A stretch of DNA of 5,633 bases from an uncultured Bacteroidales bacterium. GTDB lineage: Bacteria > Bacteroidota > Bacteroidia > Bacteroidales > P3. The translations under genes were made by a program, and so were the position numbers. Below the pieces are notes generated by a model, which saw only the letters and a program-made list of their open reading frames with translations, was not told where the DNA came from and made no database searches. Positions 1 through 5,633 of this stretch are shown here, one piece after another. Every line of letters starts with the position of its first letter. Position 1 is the first letter of the stretch. The stretch is taken from positions 1 through 5,633 of the forward strand of contig CAJOQB010000144.1 in the NCBI GenBank assembly GCA_905236405.1, given 5' to 3'.

Positions 1-94
1 AAACGCGAAAACTTTATACGCGAAGAAAAAATAAATATTTCGTCAAATTTGGTCAAATAATTATTTTTCCAATTTTATAATATTATAGAAAACA

Positions 95-113
95 CCCCTA
101 CCCCACCCCCCCC
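95..113. repeat. C-rich tract ending in a C8 homopolymer (G-quadruplex-capable on the minus strand)
   Basis: The plus strand reads CCCC-TA-CCCC-A-CCCCCCCC inside otherwise AT-rich DNA. On the minus strand this gives runs of G8, G4 and G4 separated by one- and two-base gaps, which fits the usual G-quadruplex pattern (four runs of at least three G, taking two from the G8). Runs of eight identical bases are also prone to replication slippage. Function is not shown by the sequence. Confidence 0.6.
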
Positions 114-119
114 TTAGAG

Positions 120-127
120 TATCTTTT
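120..127 (+). promoter_or_regulatory. Possible -7 element for the adhesin gene, weak
   Basis: TATCTTTT matches the Bacteroidota -7 consensus TAnnTTTG at five of six defined positions, the final G being T. No TTTG-like -33 element is found 18-20 bp upstream; that interval is largely the C-rich tract. If used, the leader before the start at 302 would be about 165 nt. A second weak candidate is the TA plus T-run plus G ending at 162. No perfect TAnnTTTG exists between 1 and 301, so the true promoter is uncertain. Confidence 0.2.
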
Positions 128-205
128 ATATAAAGGTAATACAATAGTAATAATATTTTTTGCAGTATAACTAATTATCGTTCTGCAAGATAAAAAGAAC
201 AACCC

Positions 206-225
206 GAAAAAAAAGCATTTTTTTC
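206..225 (+). repeat. A/T-rich inverted repeat (GA7 / T7C, 4-nt loop)
   Basis: Positions 206-213 pair perfectly with 218-225 around the loop AGCA. Seven of the eight pairs are A-T, so the hairpin is weak. The A-tract and T-tract could bend DNA or form an AT-rich upstream element. It is not a convincing terminator because it has almost no GC pairs and no U-run beyond the stem. Confidence 0.4.
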
Positions 226-301
226 ACTATCTGATGCAACAAAATGAGCGTTTTTGCGTCTATATGAGTGTCAAAAGACAATCTACAAACTAAGAAATGT
301 C

Positions 302-3037
302 ATGAGCAAATACGTAAAACACCTGCTTACATTGTTCTTTGCCACCGCCATATCTTTCTCGGTGGCTCATGCCCAGTTCTCCGTCCTTGCCGGATCGGCA
401 GTAGGAACCAACTGGACCATCGACTCATTGGTCCAAAACGTTCTTTTGGGCGAAGGCGTCGAGGTCTTCAACGTGCAATTCAACGGAAGCTCCGGTTCGA
501 TGTCCTGCAACACGCTGGGACGCTTCACAGGTGGCAACGCCACGGGCATCGGCATCACCGAGGGCATCGTGATGGCTACAGCACATGTGGGCGGAGTGTC
601 CAACGTTAATCAGCAAGAAATTCACGATTGTTCCTACACTCTTTCCGACTCACAGAACCCCTTGCGACAGGCAGTTTCTTCCCAATATAGCATCAACGAC
701 ATTGCCTGTCTGGAGTTTGACTTCCGATGCAAGTCGGACAGCATCAACTTCAGATATGTGTTTGCTTCAGCGGAATATCCCGAATTTGCTTGCAGCCAGT
801 ATAACGATGCTTTTGGATTCTTCCTCTCCGGCATTGCCCCCATGGGTTGCGGCAACGCCAATGGTACAACCCTTTATGACGAATACAACATCGCCCGTAT
901 TCCCAACACCACCACCCCTGTCACCATCAACAGCATCAACAACGGTCCTGGTCCAGGTTACTCCGCATCCAACTGCGACGGACCTGCACCCAACCAATAC
1001 TGGAGCCAGTACTACAACAACTCCTTCACCGGCACCACCCTCAGCGGTGACGGTGGCACCGTGGTGCTTACCGCCAAGGCCAAGGTGATGCCCTGTCAAG
1101 TCTACCATATCAAACTGATGACATGCAATGCCTCCGACAACGCATACCAATCTTATGTGTTCCTCGAAGCCAACTCGTTGCAGTCGAACGGTATCACCCC
1201 CACCTTCGTCAACGCCGCCAATCCGCAGAACCCCTCGCAAGTGTACGAAGGCTGCTGTGCCACCATTGAGTTGCACCGTCCCATCGCCCGTCCCACTGCC
1301 ACCACCATTGCCACATCGGTGTCCGGCACCGCCACCAATGGCGGCGATTATGCCTATATCAACCCTGTACAGTCGTTCCCTGCCAACGACACCTCGTACA
1401 CCATCGAGGTGTGTCCCTATATGGACGGAATGACCGAAGGTGAGGAAACGGTGTATATCTACCTCACGCCCTCTGACGGATGTACCGACACCGTCCAGTT
1501 CACCGTTGTCGACACCGACCCCATCTCCCTTCATGTGGATGTTGCCGAGATGACCTCGATGTCCAACACCCGCGAATGTACCGCCGTCATCACCGGCGGT
1601 ATGCCCAACCGCACCGTCAGCTGGACCAACCTGCAAACAGGTGAACGCGTCACGGGCGAGCATGTGTTCCTTCCCACCCAAATCTCTTACAACCAAAACG
1701 TGCCCCTCAACTCGCTGTGGGCCGTACGTGTGGAGGACTTCTGCAACAATGCCGACGACGACACCGTCTGCACCGCCATCCGCCGCAACTTTGCCCTCTT
1801 CTATCGCGACACCCTTATCTGCGAAGGCGACCCCCTGCCCCTGATGGTCTACGGAGCCGACAGCGTGATATGGTATATGGACGTAGTCGATGCCGCCCAT
1901 CGTTTGGGCAACCCCAATCAGGTTAACGACACGTTAGTGATAGAGCCGACGGTGGGTCTTCATCGCTATTATGCCGAATCCTATGTCTTCTACAACGGCC
2001 AATGGTGGTCGGACCTCGACTCCATCAACGTCACATGCGTACAGCTGCCCGAAATCACCCTCAGCGCCAACCGCGTCGAGATATGCCCGGGCGAGTCGGT
2101 CACCATCTCGGCTACCGGCGTGACCAACTACTCGTGGGACAACGGTGTCAACTATGGCACCGCCACCAGCCATACCTACACGCTCGACACCACTACCATG
2201 ATTGTTATCTATGGCAAGACAGCCGCCGGAGGATGTCCCGCCCACGACTCCATCCTCATCACCGTCGACTTCGTCCCCACCATCAATATCGCCGGTGCTG
2301 CCGGTGTCTGTGAAGGTGCAGCCGTTGAGCTGACCGTCACCACCGACGCCACCAGTTTCACCTGGACCTCGTCGCCCAACGACCCGTTGCTGGCCAACCA
2401 GACGCACAGCGGCACCATCCAGGTACGTCCCGATGTGACCACCGTCTACACCGTCACCGCCTACTACGGCGTATGTCAGTCGGACAAGAGCCACACCGTT
2501 CAGGTAGACCCCATGCCCATTGCCAAAGGCGAGGTGAACCCCACCACCGTCTCTTTGGGCGACCTGAGAACCACCTTCTCCGACCTCAGCCAGAACTCCG
2601 ACACGCGTCTGTGGATATTCCCCGACGGCAGCACCTACACCACCAAGGAGGTCAACTATATGGTGCCCGACGACATCGACACCCTCATGGCCACCCTGAT
2701 TGCCTACAACCCCTCGATGTGTAGCGACACCGCCTTCCTCTATGTCTATGTCGACCACACCACGCTATGGGCTCCCAACGCCTTCACACCCGACGAGGTG
2801 GTCAACAACCACTTTGTGGTGAAGATGAACGCTATCCGCGACTACCACATCAAGATTTACGACCGCGGCGGCCACTTGGTCTTCGAGTCGTACGACCCCG
2901 AAGAGGCTTGGGATGGCACCAACCGCAGCGGACAGAAGTGCCCACAGGGAACCTACGTCTACTTCATCTCGGCCCACAAGTCGGTACCTCCGCTCGACCA
3001 ACTGACCTTCAAAGGAACCATCACTTTGATACGATAA
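302..3037 (+). CDS. Secreted multi-domain adhesin-like protein with choice-of-anchor L domain and T9SS type B sorting domain
   Basis: This 911-residue protein is predicted to be exported by Sec and then taken across the outer membrane by the type IX system. Start: ATG at 302 is chosen over the in-frame TTG at 254 because it begins directly with a signal peptide (basic residues 3-7, hydrophobic 8-22, likely cleavage after AHA at 24). Domains: choice-of-anchor L about 36-300, with the hallmark FRYVFASAEYPEF at 150-162 and YNDAFGFFLSG at 167-177; Calx-beta-like region about 314-407 (GEETVYIYL); a SprB/PKD-like stretch about 408-502; three related Ig-like modules at about 503-581, 583-656 and 659-736, each opening with C-E/P-G; PKD-like about 737-822; C-terminal sorting domain 823-911 (APNAFTP, IYDRGGHLVFE at 852-862, WDG at 870-872, PQGTYVY at 881-887, end TLIR). 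The NGDG loop usual after FTP in this family is replaced by DEVV. Many cysteines suggest disulfides. Secretion is well supported; an adhesion role is inferred from the modules, and the ligand is unknown. Confidence 0.9.
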   Translation: MSKYVKHLLTLFFATAISFSVAHAQFSVLAGSAVGTNWTIDSLVQNVLLGEGVEVFNVQFNGSSGSMSCNTLGRFTGGNATGIGITEGIVMATAHVGGVSNVNQQEIHDCSYTLSDSQNPLRQAVSSQYSINDIACLEFDFRCKSDSINFRYVFASAEYPEFACSQYNDAFGFFLSGIAPMGCGNANGTTLYDEYNIARIPNTTTPVTINSINNGPGPGYSASNCDGPAPNQYWSQYYNNSFTGTTLSGDGGTVVLTAKAKVMPCQVYHIKLMTCNASDNAYQSYVFLEANSLQSNGITPTFVNAANPQNPSQVYEGCCATIELHRPIARPTATTIATSVSGTATNGGDYAYINPVQSFPANDTSYTIEVCPYMDGMTEGEETVYIYLTPSDGCTDTVQFTVVDTDPISLHVDVAEMTSMSNTRECTAVITGGMPNRTVSWTNLQTGERVTGEHVFLPTQISYNQNVPLNSLWAVRVEDFCNNADDDTVCTAIRRNFALFYRDTLICEGDPLPLMVYGADSVIWYMDVVDAAHRLGNPNQVNDTLVIEPTVGLHRYYAESYVFYNGQWWSDLDSINVTCVQLPEITLSANRVEICPGESVTISATGVTNYSWDNGVNYGTATSHTYTLDTTTMIVIYGKTAAGGCPAHDSILITVDFVPTINIAGAAGVCEGAAVELTVTTDATSFTWTSSPNDPLLANQTHSGTIQVRPDVTTVYTVTAYYGVCQSDKSHTVQVDPMPIAKGEVNPTTVSLGDLRTTFSDLSQNSDTRLWIFPDGSTYTTKEVNYMVPDDIDTLMATLIAYNPSMCSDTAFLYVYVDHTTLWAPNAFTPDEVVNNHFVVKMNAIRDYHIKIYDRGGHLVFESYDPEEAWDGTNRSGQKCPQGTYVYFISAHKSVPPLDQLTFKGTITLIR

Positions 3038-3047
3038 CCAACCCATC

Positions 3048-3090
3048 AATCGGAGTATTTGGAACCATCTGAATACTCCGATTTTTGTTC
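3048..3090 (+). terminator. Intrinsic terminator hairpin after the adhesin gene
   Basis: A perfect 12-bp inverted repeat pairs 3048-3059 with 3072-3083 (AATCGGAGTATT against AATACTCCGATT) around a 12-nt loop, followed by TTTGTTC. It begins 10 bp after the adhesin stop codon. The stem has only four GC pairs and the U-tract is partly inside the stem, so strength may be moderate. It ends just before the flippase start at 3099, which suggests the two genes are at least partly uncoupled. Confidence 0.75.
3058..3087 (+). promoter_or_regulatory. Candidate Bacteroidota promoter for the flippase gene, overlapping the terminator
   Basis: TTTG at 3058-3061 (-33 type) is followed after 18 bp by GATTTTTG at 3080-3087, which matches TAnnTTTG except for the first T. 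The 18-bp spacer equals that of the better promoter upstream of the FGE-like gene. Transcription would begin about 5 nt before the ATG at 3099, giving a nearly leaderless message. The T-run is shared with the terminator, so the match could be accidental. Confidence 0.35.
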
Positions 3091-3098
3091 TCCCGACC

Positions 3099-4571
3099 AT
3101 GAGCAACAACCCATTCAAGAAACTGGCAGGACAGACCGTTGTCTACGGTTTGGGCACCATCCTCCCCCGACTGCTTAACTATTTGTTGGTGCCGCTATAC
3201 GTCCGCGTCTTTGTCCCTGGCGTCTACGGCCAGTTCACCGAGCTCTATGCCTACATCGCCCTGCTGATGGCGTTGCTCACCTACGGCATGGAGACCACCT
3301 TCTTCCGCCACGCCCAAGGCGACGACTTCCGTCGAGTGTACGGCAACATCATGACGATGCTACTCAGCACCACATCGCTCTTTGTGTTAGTGGTGGCGAT
3401 AGTTCACCCCACTTTGGCCGGATGGATAGGTTACGATGGCAAGGAGGTCTACCTGCTGTTTGTAGGACTCATTGTCGCCGTCGACGTCATCAACGCCGTC
3501 CCCTTCTGTGTGTTGCGGCAACAAGAGAAAGCCATGAAGTTCTCCATCATCAAGCTGGTGAACGTGCTGACCAATGTGTCGCTCAACATCCTGTTCTTGG
3601 TGGTGATGCCCGAGACCTCGTTGCGATGGGCCAACCAGTTGTTCGGCCCCGAGGCAGGACTGCTCACTTGGGTCTTCGTATGCAATCTGGCAGCCTGCTT
3701 GGTCAACACCGTAATGCTGCTGCCGCAGTTCAAGCAAATCAAGCTGCAACGCGACAAAGAGTTACAGAAACGATTGCTGAGTTACGCCATCCCCATCATG
3801 CTCATCAGCCTCATCGGCATGGTCAACGAGGTGGCCGACAAACTGGCCATCAAGTATATGCTGCCCGGCGATGTGGCTATGGACCAACTGGGCATCTACG
3901 GTGCCTGCTACAAGTTGGCGGTGCTGATGACCATCTTCGTGCAGATGTTCCGCTTTGCCTCCGAGCCATTCTTCTTCGCCAAAGCCAAAGACCGTCAGTC
4001 GCCCGACCTGTTTGCCGACGTGATGACCTACTATGTCATATGCGGATTGCTTATCTTCCTCGGCGTGGAACTCTATATGGATGTCTTTGCCTACTTCTTG
4101 GGTGGACACAACGACTTGGGCGAGCAATACCGGCAAGGATTGGGCATCGTTCCCATTGTCCTGTTGGCCAACCTCTTCTACGGTGTGGTGTTCAACCTCT
4201 CCATCTGGTACAAACTGAGCGACCGCACCAGCAGCGGCACCGTCATCACCGCTATCGGAGCCACCATGACGCTGTTGTGTCTCTTCATTCTGGTACCCCG
4301 CATCGGTTATTGGGGAGCCGCCATCGCCCATTTGGCATGCTATACCGTCATGATGGTGGTGAGCTACATCTGGGGTCAACGGGTGCGTCCCATCCCCTAC
4401 CGCGTGGGCAGGATGCTGCTCTATTTCTTACTGGCTATGGGATTCTACGCCCTGAGCGTCTTTGCCCGTCCCGAAGCCCAGTGGCTCATGTATGTGCTCA
4501 ACACCTGCTACATCGTGATTTTCTGCGCCGTCTGCTTCTTGGTGGAGCGAAAACATCGTATCGCTTACTAA
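3099..4571 (+). CDS. Oligosaccharide flippase, Wzx/RfbX-like, MOP superfamily
   Basis: This 490-residue integral inner-membrane protein belongs, by overall pattern, to the polysaccharide transporters that flip lipid-linked glycan units to the periplasmic face for O-antigen, capsule or related glycans. The N-terminus shows the typical start of the family: a short basic/amphipathic stretch (PFKKLAGQTVVYGLG, 5-19), then ILPRLLNYLLVPLYVRVF (21-38) and YGQFTELYAY (43-52). About 14 hydrophobic segments can be read: 11-38, 46-62, 83-102, 117-139, 152-171, 187-209, 227-247, 265-290, 306-330, 347-371, 379-400, 402-424, 436-455 and 462-482. The length is normal for the family. ATG at 3099 is the natural start, and no Shine-Dalgarno sequence precedes it, as is usual in Bacteroidota. 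No glycosyltransferase or polymerase genes are in the window, so the glycan cannot be named. It lies 61 bp after the adhesin stop across a terminator hairpin, and converges on the next gene with a 13-bp gap. Confidence 0.87.
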   Translation: MSNNPFKKLAGQTVVYGLGTILPRLLNYLLVPLYVRVFVPGVYGQFTELYAYIALLMALLTYGMETTFFRHAQGDDFRRVYGNIMTMLLSTTSLFVLVVAIVHPTLAGWIGYDGKEVYLLFVGLIVAVDVINAVPFCVLRQQEKAMKFSIIKLVNVLTNVSLNILFLVVMPETSLRWANQLFGPEAGLLTWVFVCNLAACLVNTVMLLPQFKQIKLQRDKELQKRLLSYAIPIMLISLIGMVNEVADKLAIKYMLPGDVAMDQLGIYGACYKLAVLMTIFVQMFRFASEPFFFAKAKDRQSPDLFADVMTYYVICGLLIFLGVELYMDVFAYFLGGHNDLGEQYRQGLGIVPIVLLANLFYGVVFNLSIWYKLSDRTSSGTVITAIGATMTLLCLFILVPRIGYWGAAIAHLACYTVMMVVSYIWGQRVRPIPYRVGRMLLYFLLAMGFYALSVFARPEAQWLMYVLNTCYIVIFCAVCFLVERKHRIAY

Positions 4572-4584
4572 TTTTGGATTTCCA

Positions 4585-5379
4585 TCAAGGACAGCATGCG
4601 ATGCGGAAGCCGAGGAAGTTGTGTCGATGTCCCGGGTTGGTGTAACCACGATACGACACACGGCAGCTTTTCTCGTTGCTGTACCATCCGCCGCCACGCT
4701 GCACACGGTCGGTGCCCGACATAGGACCCTGCGGGTCGGTTTGAGGATCCGAGCTGTAATAGTTTGCCCCGTACCAGTCGCTGCACCACTCCCACACATT
4801 GCCGCTCATGTCGTATAAGCCCAACTCGTTGGGCTGTTTTGTTTTCACCTGATGGGGATGACCGGCGCTGTTCTTGACATACCACGCCACATGACTATAG
4901 TTGTAGTCGCCGCTGTACATCGTTTCCGCCGTATGGCCGCCACTCGCCGCAAACTCCCATTCCGCCTCTGTCGGCAGACGGAATTTCTGACCCGTCATCC
5001 GTTCCAACCGCGGCAGGAAGACCTTCGTGATATCGTTGTAGCTGACATTCTGCACCGGCAGGTCGTTCCCCCTGAAATAGGAGGGGTTGTCGCCCATCAC
5101 CGCCACCCACAACGCCTGTGTCACCTCCGTCTCCCCCATGTAGAAGGTGCTCACCGTCACCTCGTGGGGCGGACGCTCGTCGGGTTCCGCCGCCTTGCGA
5201 TGCACCTCTGAGGCCCCCATCGTGAAGGTGCCGCCCGGCACCGGCTTCATGCAGAACGTCACACCGCCCACGGTAAACACCTTGTCCGTCATCACAGCCG
5301 ACGAGTCGTTTTCTTGAGCCGACGCCAACGATGCGGCGACAAGAAACGCCAACAGTACGAGAGTTTTTCCTTTGTTCAT
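4585..5379 (-). CDS. Exported formylglycine-generating-enzyme-like (SUMF1 family) protein
   Basis: This 264-residue protein has a signal peptide (basic NKGK, hydrophobic 6-19, likely cleavage after ASA at 21) and no lipobox, so it is probably periplasmic or secreted. Residues 41-264 form one complete SUMF1/FGE-type domain: PGGTFTMG (48-55), ETEVTQALW (83-91), NPSYF (98-102), LPVQNVSYNDI (107-117), RLPTEAEWEFAA (134-145), ELGLYDMSGNVWEW (185-198), RVQRGGGW (225-232) and LGFRI (256-260). Family members include true formylglycine-generating enzymes that activate sulfatases, PvdO/EgtB-like proteins, and the T9SS lipoproteins GldJ/GldK. Of the two active-site cysteines of true FGE, only the second is kept (C239); the first aligns with S234. 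Sulfatase activation is therefore doubtful. It is too short and lacks the lipobox expected of GldJ/GldK. The start at 5379 is preferred over an upstream in-frame ATG at 5448, because it opens directly into the signal peptide and the predicted promoter lies between the two. Substrate or partner is unknown, and no sulfatase gene is in the window. Confidence 0.88.
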   Translation of the reverse strand: MNKGKTLVLLAFLVAASLASAQENDSSAVMTDKVFTVGGVTFCMKPVPGGTFTMGASEVHRKAAEPDERPPHEVTVSTFYMGETEVTQALWVAVMGDNPSYFRGNDLPVQNVSYNDITKVFLPRLERMTGQKFRLPTEAEWEFAASGGHTAETMYSGDYNYSHVAWYVKNSAGHPHQVKTKQPNELGLYDMSGNVWEWCSDWYGANYYSSDPQTDPQGPMSGTDRVQRGGGWYSNEKSCRVSYRGYTNPGHRHNFLGFRIACCP

Positions 5380-5406
5380 CTTACCAACACATTGCGATTT
5401 GGGATG

Positions 5407-5436
5407 CAAAACTACAACTTTTTTTGAAACCACAAG
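5407..5436 (-). promoter_or_regulatory. Bacteroidota-type promoter for the FGE-like gene
   Basis: On the minus strand TAGTTTTG (5414 to 5407) is a perfect match to the -7 consensus TAnnTTTG. CTTG (5436 to 5433), one base from the -33 consensus TTTG, stands 18 bp upstream. Transcription should start near 5400, leaving a leader of about 20 nt before the ATG at 5379. This supports the shorter start. Confidence 0.6.
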
Positions 5437-5464
5437 TTTTTCTTTCATTTCAAAGCCAATGGAA

Positions 5465-5497
5465 AGTCAAACCTATGTCAAGGTTAGGTCAAAGGAA
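5465..5497 (+). repeat. 11-bp direct repeats, block A (three copies)
   Basis: Three adjacent 11-bp units, AGTCAAACCTA, TGTCAAGGTTA and GGTCAAAGGAA, share the core GTCAA in exact 11-bp phase. A single related unit, TGTCAAAGAAC, stands apart at 5530-5540. The block lies in the non-coding DNA upstream of the FGE-like gene, about 30 bp beyond its predicted -33 element. Confidence 0.55.
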
Positions 5498-5546
5498 GAA
5501 AGCCACTTTTTACCGATTAAAATCATTCGTGTCAAAGAACTCGTGA

Positions 5547-5623
5547 TGTCAGACAAAAGTCAGAGTTAAGTCAGACTTAGGTTAGAGTTAAGTTAGAGTT
5601 AAGTAGGAGTTACGTAGGAGTTG
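5547..5623 (+). repeat. 11-bp tandem repeat array, block B (seven degenerate copies)
   Basis: Seven consecutive 11-bp units: TGTCAGACAAA, AGTCAGAGTTA, AGTCAGACTTA, GGTTAGAGTTA, AGTTAGAGTTA, AGTAGGAGTTA and CGTAGGAGTTG. The phase is kept without a single insertion or deletion, while the core shifts stepwise from GTCAGA to GTTAGA to GTAGGA. The unit is not a multiple of three and no reading frame is supported, so this is non-coding. Whether it continues beyond 5633 is not visible; the last 10 bases no longer fit the unit. Confidence 0.8.
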
Positions 5624-5633
5624 GAAAATTGTC

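Larger units (their letters stand above)
1..301. other. AT-rich non-coding region upstream of the adhesin gene
   Basis: No convincing coding region is seen on either strand. The segment is very AT-rich, in sharp contrast to the C-rich gene that follows. It holds two copies of ACGCGAA (3-9 and 18-24), two copies of GTCAAAT (42-48 and 52-58), a C-rich tract (95-113), a 10-bp palindrome TTTATATAAA (125-134), a small inverted repeat (TTGCAG 160-165 against CTGCAA 183-188) and an A/T hairpin at 206-225. No RNA gene or clear riboswitch was recognised. It probably holds the promoter and a long leader of the downstream gene; this is inference from position. Confidence 0.6.

Noticed and set aside
206..225. 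Intrinsic terminator from a gene left of the window
   Set aside because: The hairpin is nearly all A-T and lacks a U-run after the stem; it lies more than 200 bp from any possible upstream gene end.
254..301. N-terminal extension of the adhesin from a TTG start
   Set aside because: It would put 16 polar residues before a normal signal peptide; ATG at 302 begins the signal peptide directly.
767..1900. Long open frame (377 codons) antisense to the adhesin gene
   Set aside because: It is the mirror of the C-rich, ACC/GAC/GCC-biased coding strand. The translation is Gly/Val/His/Asp-rich low complexity with no recognisable domain or signal.
1934..2758. Second long antisense open frame (274 codons)
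   Set aside because: Same compositional artefact of the opposite coding strand; rich in Gly, Val and Asp without family motifs.
3422..4645. 407-codon open frame in another frame of the flippase gene
   Set aside because: It is Arg/His/Gln-rich, has no hydrophobic segments or domain, and overlaps a clearly genuine membrane protein.
4585..5379. Identification of the FGE-like protein as GldJ, GldK or PorK of the type IX system
   Set aside because: Those are longer lipoproteins; this one is 264 residues with a signal peptidase I site, no lipobox, and no other gld/por gene nearby.
5380..5448. N-terminal extension of the FGE-like protein from an upstream ATG
   Set aside because: It would place 23 residues in front of the signal peptide and would include the predicted promoter within the coding region.
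5331..5569. Small plus-strand open frames across the start of the FGE-like gene and the repeat region
   Set aside because: They overlap the signal peptide region antisense, have no recognisable motif, and run through AT-rich non-coding DNA.
5465..5623. CRISPR array
   Set aside because: The units are only 11 bp, adjacent without unique spacers, and there are no cas genes.

Overview
The window reads as chromosomal DNA of a member of the Bacteroidota, most likely the order Bacteroidales. The evidence is a secreted protein ending in a type IX secretion (T9SS) type B sorting domain, a choice-of-anchor L domain, promoter-like elements of the Bacteroidota TAnnTTTG type, and no Shine-Dalgarno sequences before the starts. 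Genus cannot be read from the sequence. The coding regions are C-rich on the plus strand (ACC, GAC and GCC codons dominate), while the flanking non-coding DNA is strongly AT-rich.

Layout: 1-301 is AT-rich non-coding DNA holding a C-rich tract with a C8 run and several weak symmetries. 302-3037 (+) encodes a 911-residue secreted, multi-domain, adhesin-like protein with a signal peptide, choice-of-anchor L domain, Calx-beta-like and Ig/PKD-like modules, and a T9SS type B C-terminal domain. A 12-bp-stem terminator hairpin lies at 3048-3090 and appears to overlap a promoter for the next gene. 3099-4571 (+) encodes a 490-residue polysaccharide flippase of the Wzx/MOP type with about 14 membrane segments. 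4585-5379 (-) encodes a 264-residue exported formylglycine-generating-enzyme-like (SUMF1 fold) protein. It converges on the flippase with only 13 bp between the stop codons, and a good Bacteroidota promoter lies just upstream of its start. 5449-5633 is non-coding and carries an 11-bp-period direct repeat array.

All three proteins concern the cell envelope: a surface adhesin, a glycan flippase and an exported FGE-fold protein. The hairpin between the first two genes and the opposite strand of the third argue against one simple operon. I see no clear new multi-gene system. The observations most worth checking are the helically phased 11-bp repeat array, the terminator/promoter overlap, the C-tract next to a possible promoter of the adhesin gene, and the loss of one of the two catalytic cysteines in the FGE-like protein.
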